A stretch of 64,000 nucleotides of DNA from Trichothermofontia sichuanensis B231 (GTDB taxonomy: Bacteria; Cyanobacteriota; Cyanobacteriia; B231). Position numbers and translations under genes: made by a program. Below are positions 46,991 through 57,085 of the stretch, piece after piece. The stretch spans positions 3,305,741 through 3,369,740 of the forward strand of contig NZ_CP110848.1 of NCBI RefSeq assembly GCF_026240635.1, written 5' to 3'. Below the pieces are notes generated by a model that did no database searches, was not told the DNA's origin, and worked only from the letters and a program-made list of their open reading frames with translations. How positions within the stretch are numbered: the stretch's first letter is position 1; every line of letters starts with the position of its first letter.

Positions 46991-47083
46991 AACCCTATCA
47001 CCCACTTTGGTGCAGTTCAGCCATTTGGGAGTGGGCAGTGTCCCTATCGATTTAATACGGCCTCTAAAAAGGGGGAAACCTTC

Positions 47084-48631
47084 GTGACCCAAACTACCTT
47101 TCCCCAACTCACCCAACAGACTACCCAGAATAAATTTGAGCGGTTTAAAGCGGAAAAGGATGGCCTCGCCGTCAAGGCAGAATTAGGTCACTTTGCCCAA
47201 ATCGGCTGGGAAGCCATCGACCCTACCGATCGCGAACAACGTCTGAAATGGCTGGGAATTTTCTTCCGGCCTGTCACACCTGGTCAATTTATGCTGCGGA
47301 TGCGGACACCCAGTGGTATCCTTACTAGCCCGCAATTACGGACCTTTGGTGAGATTTTGCAACGCTATGGAGAGGACGGCAGCGCCGACATTACTACCCG
47401 TCAAAATATCCAATTACGCGGCATTCGCATTGAAGATATCCCGGATATTTTTCAACGCTTCGATCGCGTGGGTCTCACGAGCATTCAATCGGGTATGGAT
47501 AATGTGCGGAACATTACCGGATCACCCGTAGCGGGATTAGATGCGGATGAGTTGATCGATACCCGATCGCTGATCCAGCAAGTCCAGGACATGGTTACCA
47601 ACCACGGCCAGGGGAATCCCGAATTCTCGAATCTGCCGCGCAAGTTTAACATTGCGATCGAGGGTGGGCGGGATAATTCCGTCCACGCCGAGATTAACGA
47701 TGTGGCCTTTGTGCCGGCCTATCGGGAAGGTATCCTCGGATTCAATATCCTGGTGGGGGGCTTCTTTTCCGCCAAGCGCTGTGCCGCCGCCATCCCCCTC
47801 AATGCTTGGGTTTATCCTGATCAAGAAGTGGTAGAAGTCTGCCGTGCGATCCTGAGTGTCTATCGGGATCATGGGCTGCGGGCCAATCGCCAGAAGGCGC
47901 GGCTGATGTGGTTGATCGATGAATGGGGGATCGATCGCTTTCGCGCGGAAGTGGAAGCGTGGTTGCAACGGCCCCTGCTGTCGGCGGCCCCCCAGGATGC
48001 GATCGACTGGGAAAAGCGGGATCACATTGGCGTCCATCGCCAAAAACAACCAGGTTTTTTCTATGTGGGCCTCCATGTTCCCGTGGGTCGCCTAGATGCG
48101 GCAGCGTTTTTTGAACTGGCCCGCTTGGCGGAGGTTTATGGCAGCGGTGAAGTGCGGCTGACTGTAGAACAAAATCTGATTATTCCCAATATCCCTGAGG
48201 CTGGCTTGCCAGTTTTCCTGCAAGAGCCTTTGCTGCAACGGTTTTCTGTTGAACCAGATCCCCTCACCCGGCGCTTGGTCTCCTGTACCGGGGCACAGTT
48301 TTGCAACTTTGCCTTGATTGAAACCAAGAACCGTGCCCTTGCAATGATTCGCGCTCTTGAAGCCGAGTTAAACATTCCCCAAGGGGTGCGGATTCACTGG
48401 ACGGGTTGCCCTAACTCCTGCGGTCAGCCCCAGGTAGCTGATATTGGCCTGATGGGCACCAAGGTGCGCAAAAACGGCCAAACTCTGGAAGGGGTCGATA
48501 TTTACCTGGGCGGCAAGGTGGGCAAAGATGCCCAGCTCGGTGAACTCGTTATGAAGGGGATTGCCTGTGAGGATCTCCAACCCATCCTGCGATCGCTCCT
48601 GATTGAGCACTTTGGCGCGACCCCCCGCTAG
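47084..48631 (+). CDS. nirA: Ferredoxin-nitrite reductase
   Basis: A 515-residue NirA that reduces nitrite to ammonium with six electrons from ferredoxin. Two sulfite/nitrite reductase half-domains are seen (QFMLRMRTPSGILT, TTRQNIQLRGI; GVHRQKQPGFFYVGLHVPVG). The [4Fe-4S]-siroheme ligands lie in SCTGAQFCNFAL and TGCPNSCGQ. The start is GTG 47084 behind AAAGGGGGAAA. First gene of nirA-nrtABCD-narB; no C-terminal ferredoxin extension. Confidence 0.96.
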   Translation: MTQTTFPQLTQQTTQNKFERFKAEKDGLAVKAELGHFAQIGWEAIDPTDREQRLKWLGIFFRPVTPGQFMLRMRTPSGILTSPQLRTFGEILQRYGEDGSADITTRQNIQLRGIRIEDIPDIFQRFDRVGLTSIQSGMDNVRNITGSPVAGLDADELIDTRSLIQQVQDMVTNHGQGNPEFSNLPRKFNIAIEGGRDNSVHAEINDVAFVPAYREGILGFNILVGGFFSAKRCAAAIPLNAWVYPDQEVVEVCRAILSVYRDHGLRANRQKARLMWLIDEWGIDRFRAEVEAWLQRPLLSAAPQDAIDWEKRDHIGVHRQKQPGFFYVGLHVPVGRLDAAAFFELARLAEVYGSGEVRLTVEQNLIIPNIPEAGLPVFLQEPLLQRFSVEPDPLTRRLVSCTGAQFCNFALIETKNRALAMIRALEAELNIPQGVRIHWTGCPNSCGQPQVADIGLMGTKVRKNGQTLEGVDIYLGGKVGKDAQLGELVMKGIACEDLQPILRSLLIEHFGATPR

Positions 48632-48722
48632 TGCCGCTTCACTCACATATTTGCGCCTCACATATTCGCGCCTATTTTCTGCCTACGTTCCTAAGTCTTC
48701 AATTCATTGCGAACTACCCATT

Positions 48723-50063
48723 ATGTCACAGTATTCTCGTCGCAAATTTTTGGTCACGGCTGGTGCCACGACCCTGGGTACCTTGCTGATGCACAGTTGT
48801 GCCGCCAATACCTCCAGCAGCACGGCTACCCCGGATACCGCTTCCCCCTCCCCCAGTGCCGCACCCGCCGTCAATGTAGCGACCACCGATACCCCGGAAG
48901 TAACCACTGCTAAACTCGGCTTTATTGCCCTGACCGATGCGGCGGCCCTGATTATTGCCAAGGAGAAGGGGCTTTTCGCCAAATATGGAATGCCCGATGT
49001 TGAGGTTGCCAAACAAGCCTCCTGGGGGGCTACCCGCGATAACTTGGTACTGGGTTCGGCGGGGGGCGGCATTGACGGTGCCCACATTCTGACCCCGATG
49101 CCCTACCTAATTTCAGCGGGGATTGTCACCGATGGCAAGAAGGTGCCGATGTACATCCTGGCCCGGTTGAACACGAACGGTCAGGGGATTTCTGTGGCAA
49201 ATGCCTATAAGGATCTCAAAGTCGGCACCAATAGTACGCCGCTCAAGGAAGCCTTTGGCAAGGCCAAATCGACCGGGAAGGAAGTCAAGTGTGCGGTGAC
49301 CTTCCCCGGTGGGACCCATGATATGTGGATGCGCTACTGGTTGGCTGCCGGGGGCATTGATCCGGATAAGGATGTTTCCACGATCGTGGTGCCTCCTCCC
49401 CAAATGGTGGCCAACATGAAGGTGGGGAGTATGGAAGCCTTCTGCGTGGGTGAACCCTGGAATGCCCAGTTGGTCGCCCAGAAGTTGGGTTTTACCGCCT
49501 TGACGACTGGCGAACTCTGGCAGGACCACCCGGAAAAAGCCCTAGGGATGCGGGCCGATTGGGTAGATAAACATCCCAAGGCGGCTAAAGCCCTGTTGAT
49601 GGCGGTCCAGGAAGCGCAGATGTGGTGCGACAAGCCGGAAAACAAGGAAGAAATGTGCGAGATTCTCGCGAAGCGGGAGTGGTTCAAGGTACCCAAGGCG
49701 GATATTCTGGGTCGCGCTCAGGGCACGATCGACTATGGCAATGGTAGGGTCGTGGAAAACAGCCCCTACCTGATGAAGTACTGGTCTGACTATGCCTCCT
49801 ATCCCTTCAAGAGCCATGACTTGTGGTTCTTGACAGAAAATATTCGCTGGGGTTATTTGCCGCCGGATACGGATACGAAGGCCCTGGTGGATGCAGTGAA
49901 CCGGGAAGATATCTGGCGGGAAGCGGCGCAAGCCCTCAATGTCCCAGCAGCCGATATTCCCAGTGGGACTTCGCGAGGAGTGGAAACGTTCTTTGATGGG
50001 GTGAAGTTTGACCCGGAAAATCCCCAAGCCTATCTGGATAGTCTCAAGATTAAAAAGGTCTAG
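48723..50063 (+). CDS. nrtA: Nitrate/nitrite ABC transporter substrate-binding lipoprotein
   Basis: A 446-residue NrtA that binds nitrate and nitrite in the periplasm. The start ATG 48723 gives a twin-arginine signal (SRRKFLVTAGA) with a lipobox-like LMHSC, so it is probably exported folded and lipid-anchored. A Ser/Thr/Ala/Pro linker follows, then the periplasmic domain with KLGFIALTDAAALIIAKEKG, FPGGTHDMWMRYWL and EAFCVGEPWNAQL. The gap to nirA is 91 bases and holds a 15 bp tandem duplication. The frame is open upstream to 48603 but that part is not family-like. Confidence 0.95.
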   Translation: MSQYSRRKFLVTAGATTLGTLLMHSCAANTSSSTATPDTASPSPSAAPAVNVATTDTPEVTTAKLGFIALTDAAALIIAKEKGLFAKYGMPDVEVAKQASWGATRDNLVLGSAGGGIDGAHILTPMPYLISAGIVTDGKKVPMYILARLNTNGQGISVANAYKDLKVGTNSTPLKEAFGKAKSTGKEVKCAVTFPGGTHDMWMRYWLAAGGIDPDKDVSTIVVPPPQMVANMKVGSMEAFCVGEPWNAQLVAQKLGFTALTTGELWQDHPEKALGMRADWVDKHPKAAKALLMAVQEAQMWCDKPENKEEMCEILAKREWFKVPKADILGRAQGTIDYGNGRVVENSPYLMKYWSDYASYPFKSHDLWFLTENIRWGYLPPDTDTKALVDAVNREDIWREAAQALNVPAADIPSGTSRGVETFFDGVKFDPENPQAYLDSLKIKKV

Positions 50064-50233
50064 GGTTCCCCTGTGGGATAGGCCGTTTGGGCCACCTGCA
50101 GGAACGGTCCTATTCCCAATTAGAAGTTGTCGGTTGGTGTCGAGTTTGCGAGACCCAACACACTGGTTAGCTGTTCTGGTTGGGTCGCACGGCGTTTGAC
50201 CGGACCTACAAGATTGAGGCAGATTCCTAGAGT

Positions 50234-50361
50234 TGGGCAGGTTTCGAGAGATTTTGGGTTTGCAGCCAAGCTTTTGGTACAACCCGCCCTTACCTGGGGA
50301 TTGGGCGGGTTTCGAGAGATTTTGGGTTTGCAGCCAAGCTTTTGGTACAACCCGCCCCTAC
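50234..50361. repeat. Two palindromic repeats D in the nrtA-nrtB gap
   Basis: Copies at about 50234-50292 and 50302-50361 share an almost identical centre (TCGAGAGATTTTGGGTTTGC onward). Each starts GGGC(A/G)GGTTT and ends AACCCGCCC(C)TA, so each can fold into a hairpin. They lie in an unusually long 389-base intra-operon gap. Confidence 0.85.
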
Positions 50362-50452
50362 AAAGGTTCGATCGCGACTCACAATTCGGCAATTCTCCTG
50401 TCTTCTTACTTCTCTCTCCTCTTTTCTATTTCCTCTCTTCTACTTCCTAACT

Positions 50453-51295
50453 ATGGCTATTAGTACGGCTCGATCGCAATCTGCTCTCCCCCGGTGGTTA
50501 ACCCGGATTCTCGTTAATCTAAACAAACGCAGCAAACAATGGCTCCTGTCTGCCAGTGCCATTTTTATTTTCCTCATGATCTGGCAAATCATCTGTTCAG
50601 GCGAAGATCCACCGCTGCCGCCGCCGACTAAGGTCCTTCAGGAAACTTGGGAACTGATTATTAATCCGTTTTTTGACAATGGCGGCACTGACAAAGGGTT
50701 ATTCTGGCAAATCCTAGCTAGCTTGCGGCGGGTGGCGATCGGGTTTTCCCTAGCGGCTGTGGTAGGGATTAGTATCGGGGTTTTGATTGGCAGCAATAAG
50801 CTGCTCTACGGGGCTGTTGATCCCATTTTTCAGGTATTGCGGACGGTGCCCCCCCTGGCTTGGTTGCCCATCTCGCTGGCCGCATTGAAGGATAATGAAC
50901 CGGCTGCGATTTTTGTGATTTTTATTACGGCAATTTGGCCAATTATTATCAATACTGCGGTGGGGGTCCAACAGGTTCCCCAGGATTACAAAAATGTCTC
51001 GCGGGTTTTACAACTGTCGCGGATGGAATACCTGAGTAATATCCTGCTCCCTGCAACGGTTCCCTATGTGTTCACAGGGTTACGCATTGGGATTGGTTTG
51101 TCCTGGCTGGCGATCGTGGCTGCGGAGATGCTCATTGGTGGCGTGGGGATTGGCTTCTTTATTTGGGATGCCTGGAATAGTTCCCTCATTAGTGAAATTA
51201 TTATCGCACTGATTTATGTGGGGATTGTTGGCCTCTTGCTGGATAAGTTAGTGGACTTCATTGGCAAACTTTTCACACCAGGAGGACAGCAGTAA
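50453..51295 (+). CDS. nrtB: Nitrate/nitrite ABC transporter permease
   Basis: A 280-residue inner-membrane permease with about six helices and the coupling-loop EAA-like motif (RVLQLSRMEYLSNILLPATV). The segment GVGIGFFIWDAWNS is typical of NrtB/SsuC permeases. Start ATG 50453 (MAISTARSQ) gives the usual NrtB length. It is 2 bases from nrtC, so those two are tightly coupled, whereas the gap to nrtA is long. Confidence 0.94.
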   Translation: MAISTARSQSALPRWLTRILVNLNKRSKQWLLSASAIFIFLMIWQIICSGEDPPLPPPTKVLQETWELIINPFFDNGGTDKGLFWQILASLRRVAIGFSLAAVVGISIGVLIGSNKLLYGAVDPIFQVLRTVPPLAWLPISLAALKDNEPAAIFVIFITAIWPIIINTAVGVQQVPQDYKNVSRVLQLSRMEYLSNILLPATVPYVFTGLRIGIGLSWLAIVAAEMLIGGVGIGFFIWDAWNSSLISEIIIALIYVGIVGLLLDKLVDFIGKLFTPGGQQ

Positions 51296-51297
51296 TC

Positions 51298-53364
51298 ATG
51301 GTTGCCTTTCTCGAAATCGATCACGTTGATAAGATTTTTCCCCTACCGGATGGGGGACGCTATGTCGCGATCGAAAATGTTAGCTTCAAGATCCAGCAGG
51401 GCGAGTTTGTCTCCCTGATTGGGCACTCTGGCTGTGGCAAATCGACATTGTTGAATATGGTGGCGGGGCTGGAACGCCCGACCGCTGGCGGGGTGATTCT
51501 AGAGGGACGTGAGGTGAGGCAACCTGGTCCCGATCGCATGGTGGTGTTCCAAAACTATTCCCTCCTGCCCTGGAAAACCGTGCGCCAAAATATTGCCCTG
51601 GCGGTGAACTCGGTGTTGCGCCATTTACCCAAAGGAGAACGGCGGGGTGTGGTGGAGGCAGCCCTGGATTTAGTGCATCTGCGGCCAGCGGCGGATAAGT
51701 ACCCGGCCCAGCTATCGGGGGGGATGAAACAGCGAGTGGCGATCGCCCGTGCCCTGGCCCTGCGGCCCAAGGTGTTGCTGCTGGATGAACCTTTTGGTGC
51801 CCTTGATGCCCTCACCCGTGGCAATTTGCAAGCCCAGTTGATGCAGATCTGCCAGGAATCCCAAGTGACCTGCCTGATGGTGACCCACGATGTGGATGAA
51901 GCCCTGTTGCTTTCCGATCGGGTCATCATGCTCACCAATGGTCCTAGTGCCCACATTGGCCAAATCCTGGAGGTGGATATTCCCCGCCCCCGTCGTCGCC
52001 TGGAGGTGGTCGAGCATCCCAGCTATTACAGCCTGCGCAGCGATATGGTCTATTTTCTGGATCAGCAAAAGCGGGCCAGTCGTCGCCAAAGACGGGGGCA
52101 AGTGATACAGACAGGCACTCGGACCGGGGCAGTACAATCACAGGTGACCCTGCCGGTAGCCACCCGTATGCCTCTAGAGAAAAACAGCCTGGATCTCGGC
52201 TTTATCCCCCTGACCGACTGTGCCCCGATCGTGGTTGCCCAGGAAAAGGGGTTCTTTGCCCAGCAGGGCTTGGAGGTAACCCTGCACCGTAAACCCAATT
52301 GGCGGGCGATCGCCCAGGGAGTCATCAATGGTGAACTGGATGCGGCCCAAATGGTCGCGGGGATGCCCCTCGCCCTCACCCTTGATCCTACGGCTCCTGC
52401 CCCGGTCCCGATCGTCACGGCGCTGACCCTCTCGCGCAATGGGAACGCGATTACCTTCAACCGCTCCCTGCTGAAGGCAGGTATTCATACCCTGGGCGAT
52501 CTCAAGGCGGCGATCGCCCGTGATTCTGATCGGACCTATACCTTTGGCATGGTCCATCCTGCTTCCATGCACAACCTGCTCCTGCGTTACTGGTTGGCAG
52601 AAGCAAGCATTGATCCCGATTCGGATGTGCGGTTGTCCATCCTGCCCCCGCCGCAAATGGCTGTTTACCTCAAAAGTGGCAAGCTAGATGGGTACTGCGT
52701 CGGCGAACCGTGGAATTCACGCGCAGTTTATGAAGAAACCGGGTATGTGATGGCGACAGATCTGGACCTGTGGGATGGACACCCGGAAAAGGTGTTGGGG
52801 GTTCGGGAGGATTGGGCCATGTCCCATCCCCACACCCACGTCGCCCTCGTCAAGGCCCTGATCCAGGCCGGTGAATATTGCGATCGGCCTGAACATCGGG
52901 AGGAAATTCTGACGCTGCTGTGCCAACCCCAATATGTGGGATCTGCACCGGCATATACTCGGCCTGGGTTCCTGGACCCCTACGATCGCGGAACGGGAGA
53001 GGCTCCACAATTGCTCTCTGGGTACAACCGTTTCTTCCAAGATCATGTCAATCAGCCCGATCGCGGTGAAATGCTATGGATACTAACCCAACTGAACCGG
53101 TGGGGCATTACGCCCTTCCCCAGCAATTGGTCCGATGTCCTCGATCGCCTCGTGCATGGGGATATCTTCAACCAGGCCATGCAGGAACTGGGCCATTCGC
53201 CCCTAGATCGCGGTCCTAGTAAGCCTGGGTCAAGGATTGCACTTTTCAGTGGTCCAGAATTCACCCCCGATCGCCCCCTGGAGTACATCAATGCTTTTGC
53301 GATCAAGCATCCCGATGCCGGACGCACCCTGAGGGTTACCCTGCCCACTGCTGCGGTGGCCTGA
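51298..53364 (+). CDS. nrtC: Nitrate ABC transporter ATPase with fused NrtA-like regulatory domain
   Basis: A 688-residue NrtC. The ABC domain covers about 1-255: Walker A GHSGCGKST, Q-loop, signature LSGGMKQRVAIARA, Walker B VLLLDEPFGALD and the H-loop VTHDVDE. After a basic linker, residues about 295-660 are an NrtA-like binding domain (LDLGFIPLTDCAPIVVAQEKG, GYCVGEPWNS). In Synechococcus elongatus this C-terminal domain mediates ammonium-promoted inhibition of transport. Length and domain order are normal. Confidence 0.96.
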   Translation: MVAFLEIDHVDKIFPLPDGGRYVAIENVSFKIQQGEFVSLIGHSGCGKSTLLNMVAGLERPTAGGVILEGREVRQPGPDRMVVFQNYSLLPWKTVRQNIALAVNSVLRHLPKGERRGVVEAALDLVHLRPAADKYPAQLSGGMKQRVAIARALALRPKVLLLDEPFGALDALTRGNLQAQLMQICQESQVTCLMVTHDVDEALLLSDRVIMLTNGPSAHIGQILEVDIPRPRRRLEVVEHPSYYSLRSDMVYFLDQQKRASRRQRRGQVIQTGTRTGAVQSQVTLPVATRMPLEKNSLDLGFIPLTDCAPIVVAQEKGFFAQQGLEVTLHRKPNWRAIAQGVINGELDAAQMVAGMPLALTLDPTAPAPVPIVTALTLSRNGNAITFNRSLLKAGIHTLGDLKAAIARDSDRTYTFGMVHPASMHNLLLRYWLAEASIDPDSDVRLSILPPPQMAVYLKSGKLDGYCVGEPWNSRAVYEETGYVMATDLDLWDGHPEKVLGVREDWAMSHPHTHVALVKALIQAGEYCDRPEHREEILTLLCQPQYVGSAPAYTRPGFLDPYDRGTGEAPQLLSGYNRFFQDHVNQPDRGEMLWILTQLNRWGITPFPSNWSDVLDRLVHGDIFNQAMQELGHSPLDRGPSKPGSRIALFSGPEFTPDRPLEYINAFAIKHPDAGRTLRVTLPTAAVA

Positions 53365-53408
53365 CCTGCCTGCTTGTCCCTGTTTCCTAGACGCAGTTGA
53401 GTATCCGC

Positions 53409-54266
53409 ATGGTTAAATCAAGTCCTATGCCCACGTTGGAAGATCATCGCTTGACCGTACACCCCCCGCTGAAGGCCGACCCCTTCTTAACGATTACCAA
53501 TCTCTCCAAGGTCTACCCCACCCCCCAGGGTCCCTACCCAGTTCTGGATGGGATTAATCTGACGATTTACGAGGGGGAATTTGTGTGCCTGATTGGCCAC
53601 TCCGGCTGTGGCAAAACGACCCTCTTAAATATGGTTTCCGGCTTTGCCAAACCCACAGATGGCGAAGTGCGGCTCCAAACCAAACGGATTACCCGTCCTG
53701 GTCGCGATCGCATGGTGGTATTCCAAAACTATGCCCTTCTCCCCTGGAAAACAGCGTTTGATAATGTTTATCTGGCCGTCAATGCTGCCTTCCCCAAGCA
53801 CTCCAAAGCAGAGAAAAAGGCGATTGTCCGGGAACATTTAGAGATGGTGGGCCTCACGGAAGCCGCCCATAAATATCCCCATCAATTATCGGGGGGGATG
53901 AAACAACGGGTGGCGATCGCCCGTGCCCTTGCGATTCGCCCCCAGGTTTTAATCCTCGACGAACCCTTTGGTGCCCTGGATGCCATTACCAAGGAAGAAC
54001 TCCAGGAAGAACTGCTCAATATTTGGCGAGAACATCGCACCACGGTGTTAATGATTACCCATGATATTGATGAGGCGCTATTTCTGGCTGATCGTCTGGT
54101 GATGATGACGAATGGTCCAGCGGCCCACATTGGCGAGATTTTAGACATTCCCTTTGATCGGCCCCGTGTGCGATCGCAGGTGACGGAAGATCCGCTCTAT
54201 TACGAACTGCGCAACTACGCTCTGGATTTTCTCTATCGACGCTTCGCCCACGACGATGTGGATTGA
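53409..54266 (+). CDS. nrtD: Nitrate ABC transporter ATPase
   Basis: A 285-residue ATPase that pairs with NrtC. Walker A GHSGCGKTTL, signature LSGGMKQRVAIARAL, Walker B VLILDEPFGALD and VLMITHDIDEAL are all present. Start ATG 53409 is chosen; TTG 53397 and ATG 53427 are in frame. It follows nrtC after 44 bases. Confidence 0.94.
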   Translation: MVKSSPMPTLEDHRLTVHPPLKADPFLTITNLSKVYPTPQGPYPVLDGINLTIYEGEFVCLIGHSGCGKTTLLNMVSGFAKPTDGEVRLQTKRITRPGRDRMVVFQNYALLPWKTAFDNVYLAVNAAFPKHSKAEKKAIVREHLEMVGLTEAAHKYPHQLSGGMKQRVAIARALAIRPQVLILDEPFGALDAITKEELQEELLNIWREHRTTVLMITHDIDEALFLADRLVMMTNGPAAHIGEILDIPFDRPRVRSQVTEDPLYYELRNYALDFLYRRFAHDDVD

Positions 54267-54463
54267 TGCGCTAACCATTCAGGCGGGCGTCGGGGCGGTT
54301 TGCACCCAGATCCTGTAGAAGAACCGATCGTGTCGGTGAACCCACCCCCCAGGAATTGCGTATCTGATTAATTCCTGTAATGCCAATGGGTCAGGTTTAT
54401 GATGGTCATTTGGGATTAGGAATTGTTAGGGTACCTGACATCTTTGCGTGTGTTGTTAAATTC

Positions 54464-54578
54464 GGCTCTTCTGAGTTTATGGTGGGGGCGCTACGCGCCC
54501 CCACCATAAACTCAGCATTTGCGATCGTTTATTTTTTGTAGCTGCTGATACTGCTTACCCCAAAATCCCAGAAGAACC
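54464..54578 (-). mobile_element. MITE-like element B, copy 3, upstream of narB
   Basis: 115 bp in the opposite orientation to copies 1 and 2: starts GGCTCTTCTGAG and ends CCCAGAAGAACC. Perfect 8 bp duplication TTAAATTC at 54456-54463 and 54579-54586. Hairpin 54471-54515. Contains GTAGCTGCTGATAC (54538-54551), a GTAN8TAC match. Confidence 0.9.
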
Positions 54579-54590
54579 TTAAATTCTAAT

Positions 54591-54813
54591 GGGGCAGGTT
54601 TATGGAGATGGTCGTTTTAGGTCAAAAATTGTGGAAAAACCTGCCCCTACGATCGTAATATCTCTGGTAATGAGGGCAGGTTTATGATGATGGTCGTTTT
54701 AGGTCAAAAAATTATGGGAAAACCTGCCCCTACAAATTGTATATCTCTGGTGTGAGGGCAGGTTTATGATGATGGTCGTTTCGGGATCAAAATTTTGGGG
54801 AAACCTGCCCCTA
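54591..54813. repeat. Three tandem palindromic repeats C before narB
   Basis: Units at 54591-54650, 54674-54732 and 54756-54813, spaced about 82 bases. Each starts GGGCAGGTTTATG, has TGGTCGTTTTAGGTCAAAA in the middle and ends AAACCTGCCCCTA(C/T), so each can form a hairpin by its ends. The last unit ends 33 bases before the likely narB start. Confidence 0.9.
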
Positions 54814-54846
54814 TAACAATTTGAATTGCTAATTCCTTATCCTCCT

Positions 54847-57018
54847 GTGTCTACATCGACTAAAACCCTATGTCCCTATTGCGGTGTTGGCTGTGGTCTA
54901 GAGGTGATGCCGAACCCCTCGGACTCGGCAAATGCCTGTCCGCCCAAAGTCAAAGGCGATCGCAGCCATCCCTCTAGCCAGGGGTATGTGTGTGTGAAAG
55001 GGGCCACGGTGGCGGAAAGTCTGGATCGCGATCGCTTGCTCTACCCAATGGGCCGCGATCGCCTGGATCAGCCCTGGCAACGCCTGAGTTGGGATGCGGC
55101 CCTCGATCGGCTCGTCGATCGTCTGCAACAGGTGATCACCACAGCCGGACCCGATGCCGTCTGTATGTATGGGTCCGGTCAGTTCCAGACAGAAGACTAC
55201 TACGTGGCCCAGAAGCTCCTGCGCGGCTGCCTAGGGACGAATAACTTTGACTCCAATTCACGACTGTGTATGTCGTCGGCAGTAGTCGGGTATCAGCGCA
55301 GCTTGGGGTCAGATGGTCCCCCCTGTTGCTACGAAGATCTGGAGTTAACCGATTGTGCCATGTGGATTGGCAGCAATGCCGCCGAATGCCACCCGATCGT
55401 CTTTAACCGCTTTCTGCGCTATCGCAAGCAGAATCCCCAGGTCAAAATGATTGTGATCGATCCGCGCCGGACCCCAACGGCAGAAGCAGCGGATCTGCAT
55501 TTGGCGATTACCCCCGGTACAGATATCGATCTGCTTAATAGCATTGCCTACCTGCTGTGGTCCTGGGGAGCGATCGATCGTCCCTTCATCAATGCCCATA
55601 CCCATAACTTCGCCGCCTTTGAAGCCCTGATCCAGTCCTATACCCCAGCTAAAGTGGCTCCACGCTGTGGCCTTACGGTCGAGGCAATTGAACAGGCCGC
55701 CCGCTACTGGGCTGATTCCCAACGGGTGTTATCCCTCTGGTCGATGGGGGTGAACCAGTCCCAGGAAGGTACCGCTAAAGTTCAGACGATCATCAATCTG
55801 CACTTGCTGACCGGGCAGATCGGTAAACCAGGGGCGGGTCCCTTTTCCCTGACGGGCCAACCCAATGCAATGGGAGGACGGGAAGCCGGAGGGTTAGCCA
55901 AGTTGCTACCAGGGTATCGATCGGTTACCCATGAGCGCGATCGCGCCGAAGTCGAGCAATTCTGGCAAGTTCCCGCCGGTCGGATTCCAGCTCATCCCGG
56001 TCGCACCGCTTGGGAGATCATCACCGGGCTAGAAACGGGGGACGTACAGTTTCTGTGGATCGCCGCGACCAACCCAGCAGTCAGTTTGCCCGACTTGGAA
56101 CGGGTTAAAGCCGCCCTCGCGCGATCGCCCTTCACGGTGTACCAAGATGCCTACTACCCTACGGAAACCACCGCCTACGCCCATCTCCTGCTGCCCGCCG
56201 CCCAGTGGGGAGAAAAAACCGGGACCATGACCAATTCCGAACGGATGGTCACCCTAGCCCAAGCCTTTCGCTCGCCGCCGGGGGAAGCCCGAGCGGATTG
56301 GGAAATTTTTGCCGAAGTGGGCCGCCGCTTAGGGTTTGCCGAGCAGTTTCGGTTTACAACGCCCGCAGACGTTTATCGGGAATTTGTCCAACTCACCCGC
56401 GATCGCGTTTGTGATATGAGCGGTATCAGCCATGAACGCTTGCAACAGGGACCGCTGCAATGGCCCTGTCCGGCTGAGGAGGCCCAGGGAACGGGGGATG
56501 GCGAGTCAACCGCCAAACGCCTGTACCTGGATCACCGCTTTGCCACCGCTGATGGTCGCGCCCTCTTTGCTCCATACCATAGTCGTGGGCTGGCCGAACC
56601 CCCCGATCCTGCCTACCCCTGGGTGCTGACGACGGGACGCCTCTATGGCCACTGGCATACCCAAACCCGCACTGGACGCATTGCCAAAATTACTAAAATG
56701 CATCCCCACCCCTTCCTGGAAATCCATCCCCGTGATGCGGAAAAGTTGGGGATAACCGCAGCCGATTGGGTCGAAGTGCGATCGCGCCGCGGCATAGCCC
56801 GTCTTCCCGTAAAACTAACCCCCGCGATCGCCCGTGGTACCGTGTTCATGCCCATGCATTGGGGCACCCTCTGGGCCGAGCAAGCCGAAGCGAATGCCCT
56901 TACCCATCCCCAAGCCTGCCCCTATTCCTTCGAGCCAGAGGTCAAAGCCTGCGCCGTCGACTTACGTCCGCTCAGGCCAGCAACGCCGATCGCTGAGCGT
57001 CCCCCCAGCCCAGTTTAG
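54847..57018 (+). CDS. narB: Ferredoxin-nitrate reductase
   Basis: A 723-residue molybdopterin oxidoreductase that reduces nitrate to nitrite with ferredoxin. The N-terminal [4Fe-4S] motif is [12 protein letters not shown] plus YVCVKG. Cofactor-binding blocks include [47 protein letters not shown] and the C-terminal [15 protein letters not shown]. Start: GTG 54847 ([12 protein letters not shown]) is favoured; TTG 54826 is in frame. Last gene of the nirA-nrtABCD-narB array, after a 580-base repeat-filled gap. Confidence 0.95.
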   Translation: MSTSTKTLCPYCGVGCGLEVMPNPSDSANACPPKVKGDRSHPSSQGYVCVKGATVAESLDRDRLLYPMGRDRLDQPWQRLSWDAALDRLVDRLQQVITTAGPDAVCMYGSGQFQTEDYYVAQKLLRGCLGTNNFDSNSRLCMSSAVVGYQRSLGSDGPPCCYEDLELTDCAMWIGSNAAECHPIVFNRFLRYRKQNPQVKMIVIDPRRTPTAEAADLHLAITPGTDIDLLNSIAYLLWSWGAIDRPFINAHTHNFAAFEALIQSYTPAKVAPRCGLTVEAIEQAARYWADSQRVLSLWSMGVNQSQEGTAKVQTIINLHLLTGQIGKPGAGPFSLTGQPNAMGGREAGGLAKLLPGYRSVTHERDRAEVEQFWQVPAGRIPAHPGRTAWEIITGLETGDVQFLWIAATNPAVSLPDLERVKAALARSPFTVYQDAYYPTETTAYAHLLLPAAQWGEKTGTMTNSERMVTLAQAFRSPPGEARADWEIFAEVGRRLGFAEQFRFTTPADVYREFVQLTRDRVCDMSGISHERLQQGPLQWPCPAEEAQGTGDGESTAKRLYLDHRFATADGRALFAPYHSRGLAEPPDPAYPWVLTTGRLYGHWHTQTRTGRIAKITKMHPHPFLEIHPRDAEKLGITAADWVEVRSRRGIARLPVKLTPAIARGTVFMPMHWGTLWAEQAEANALTHPQACPYSFEPEVKACAVDLRPLRPATPIAERPPSPV

Positions 57019-57085
57019 GTGGACACGCTGCCTGCTGGGAACCCACCGACCCCTCATGGCCGCGCTGCTGGTAGTGAGTCCGGCG

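Larger units (their letters stand above)
54267..54846. other. Repeat-filled nrtD-narB gap
   Basis: About 580 bases with no gene. It holds MITE copy 3 (54464-54578) and three tandem palindromic repeats C (54591-54813), plus a degenerate relative near 54388. The gap may carry a separate narB promoter or serve only as spacer in a read-through transcript. Confidence 0.7.
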
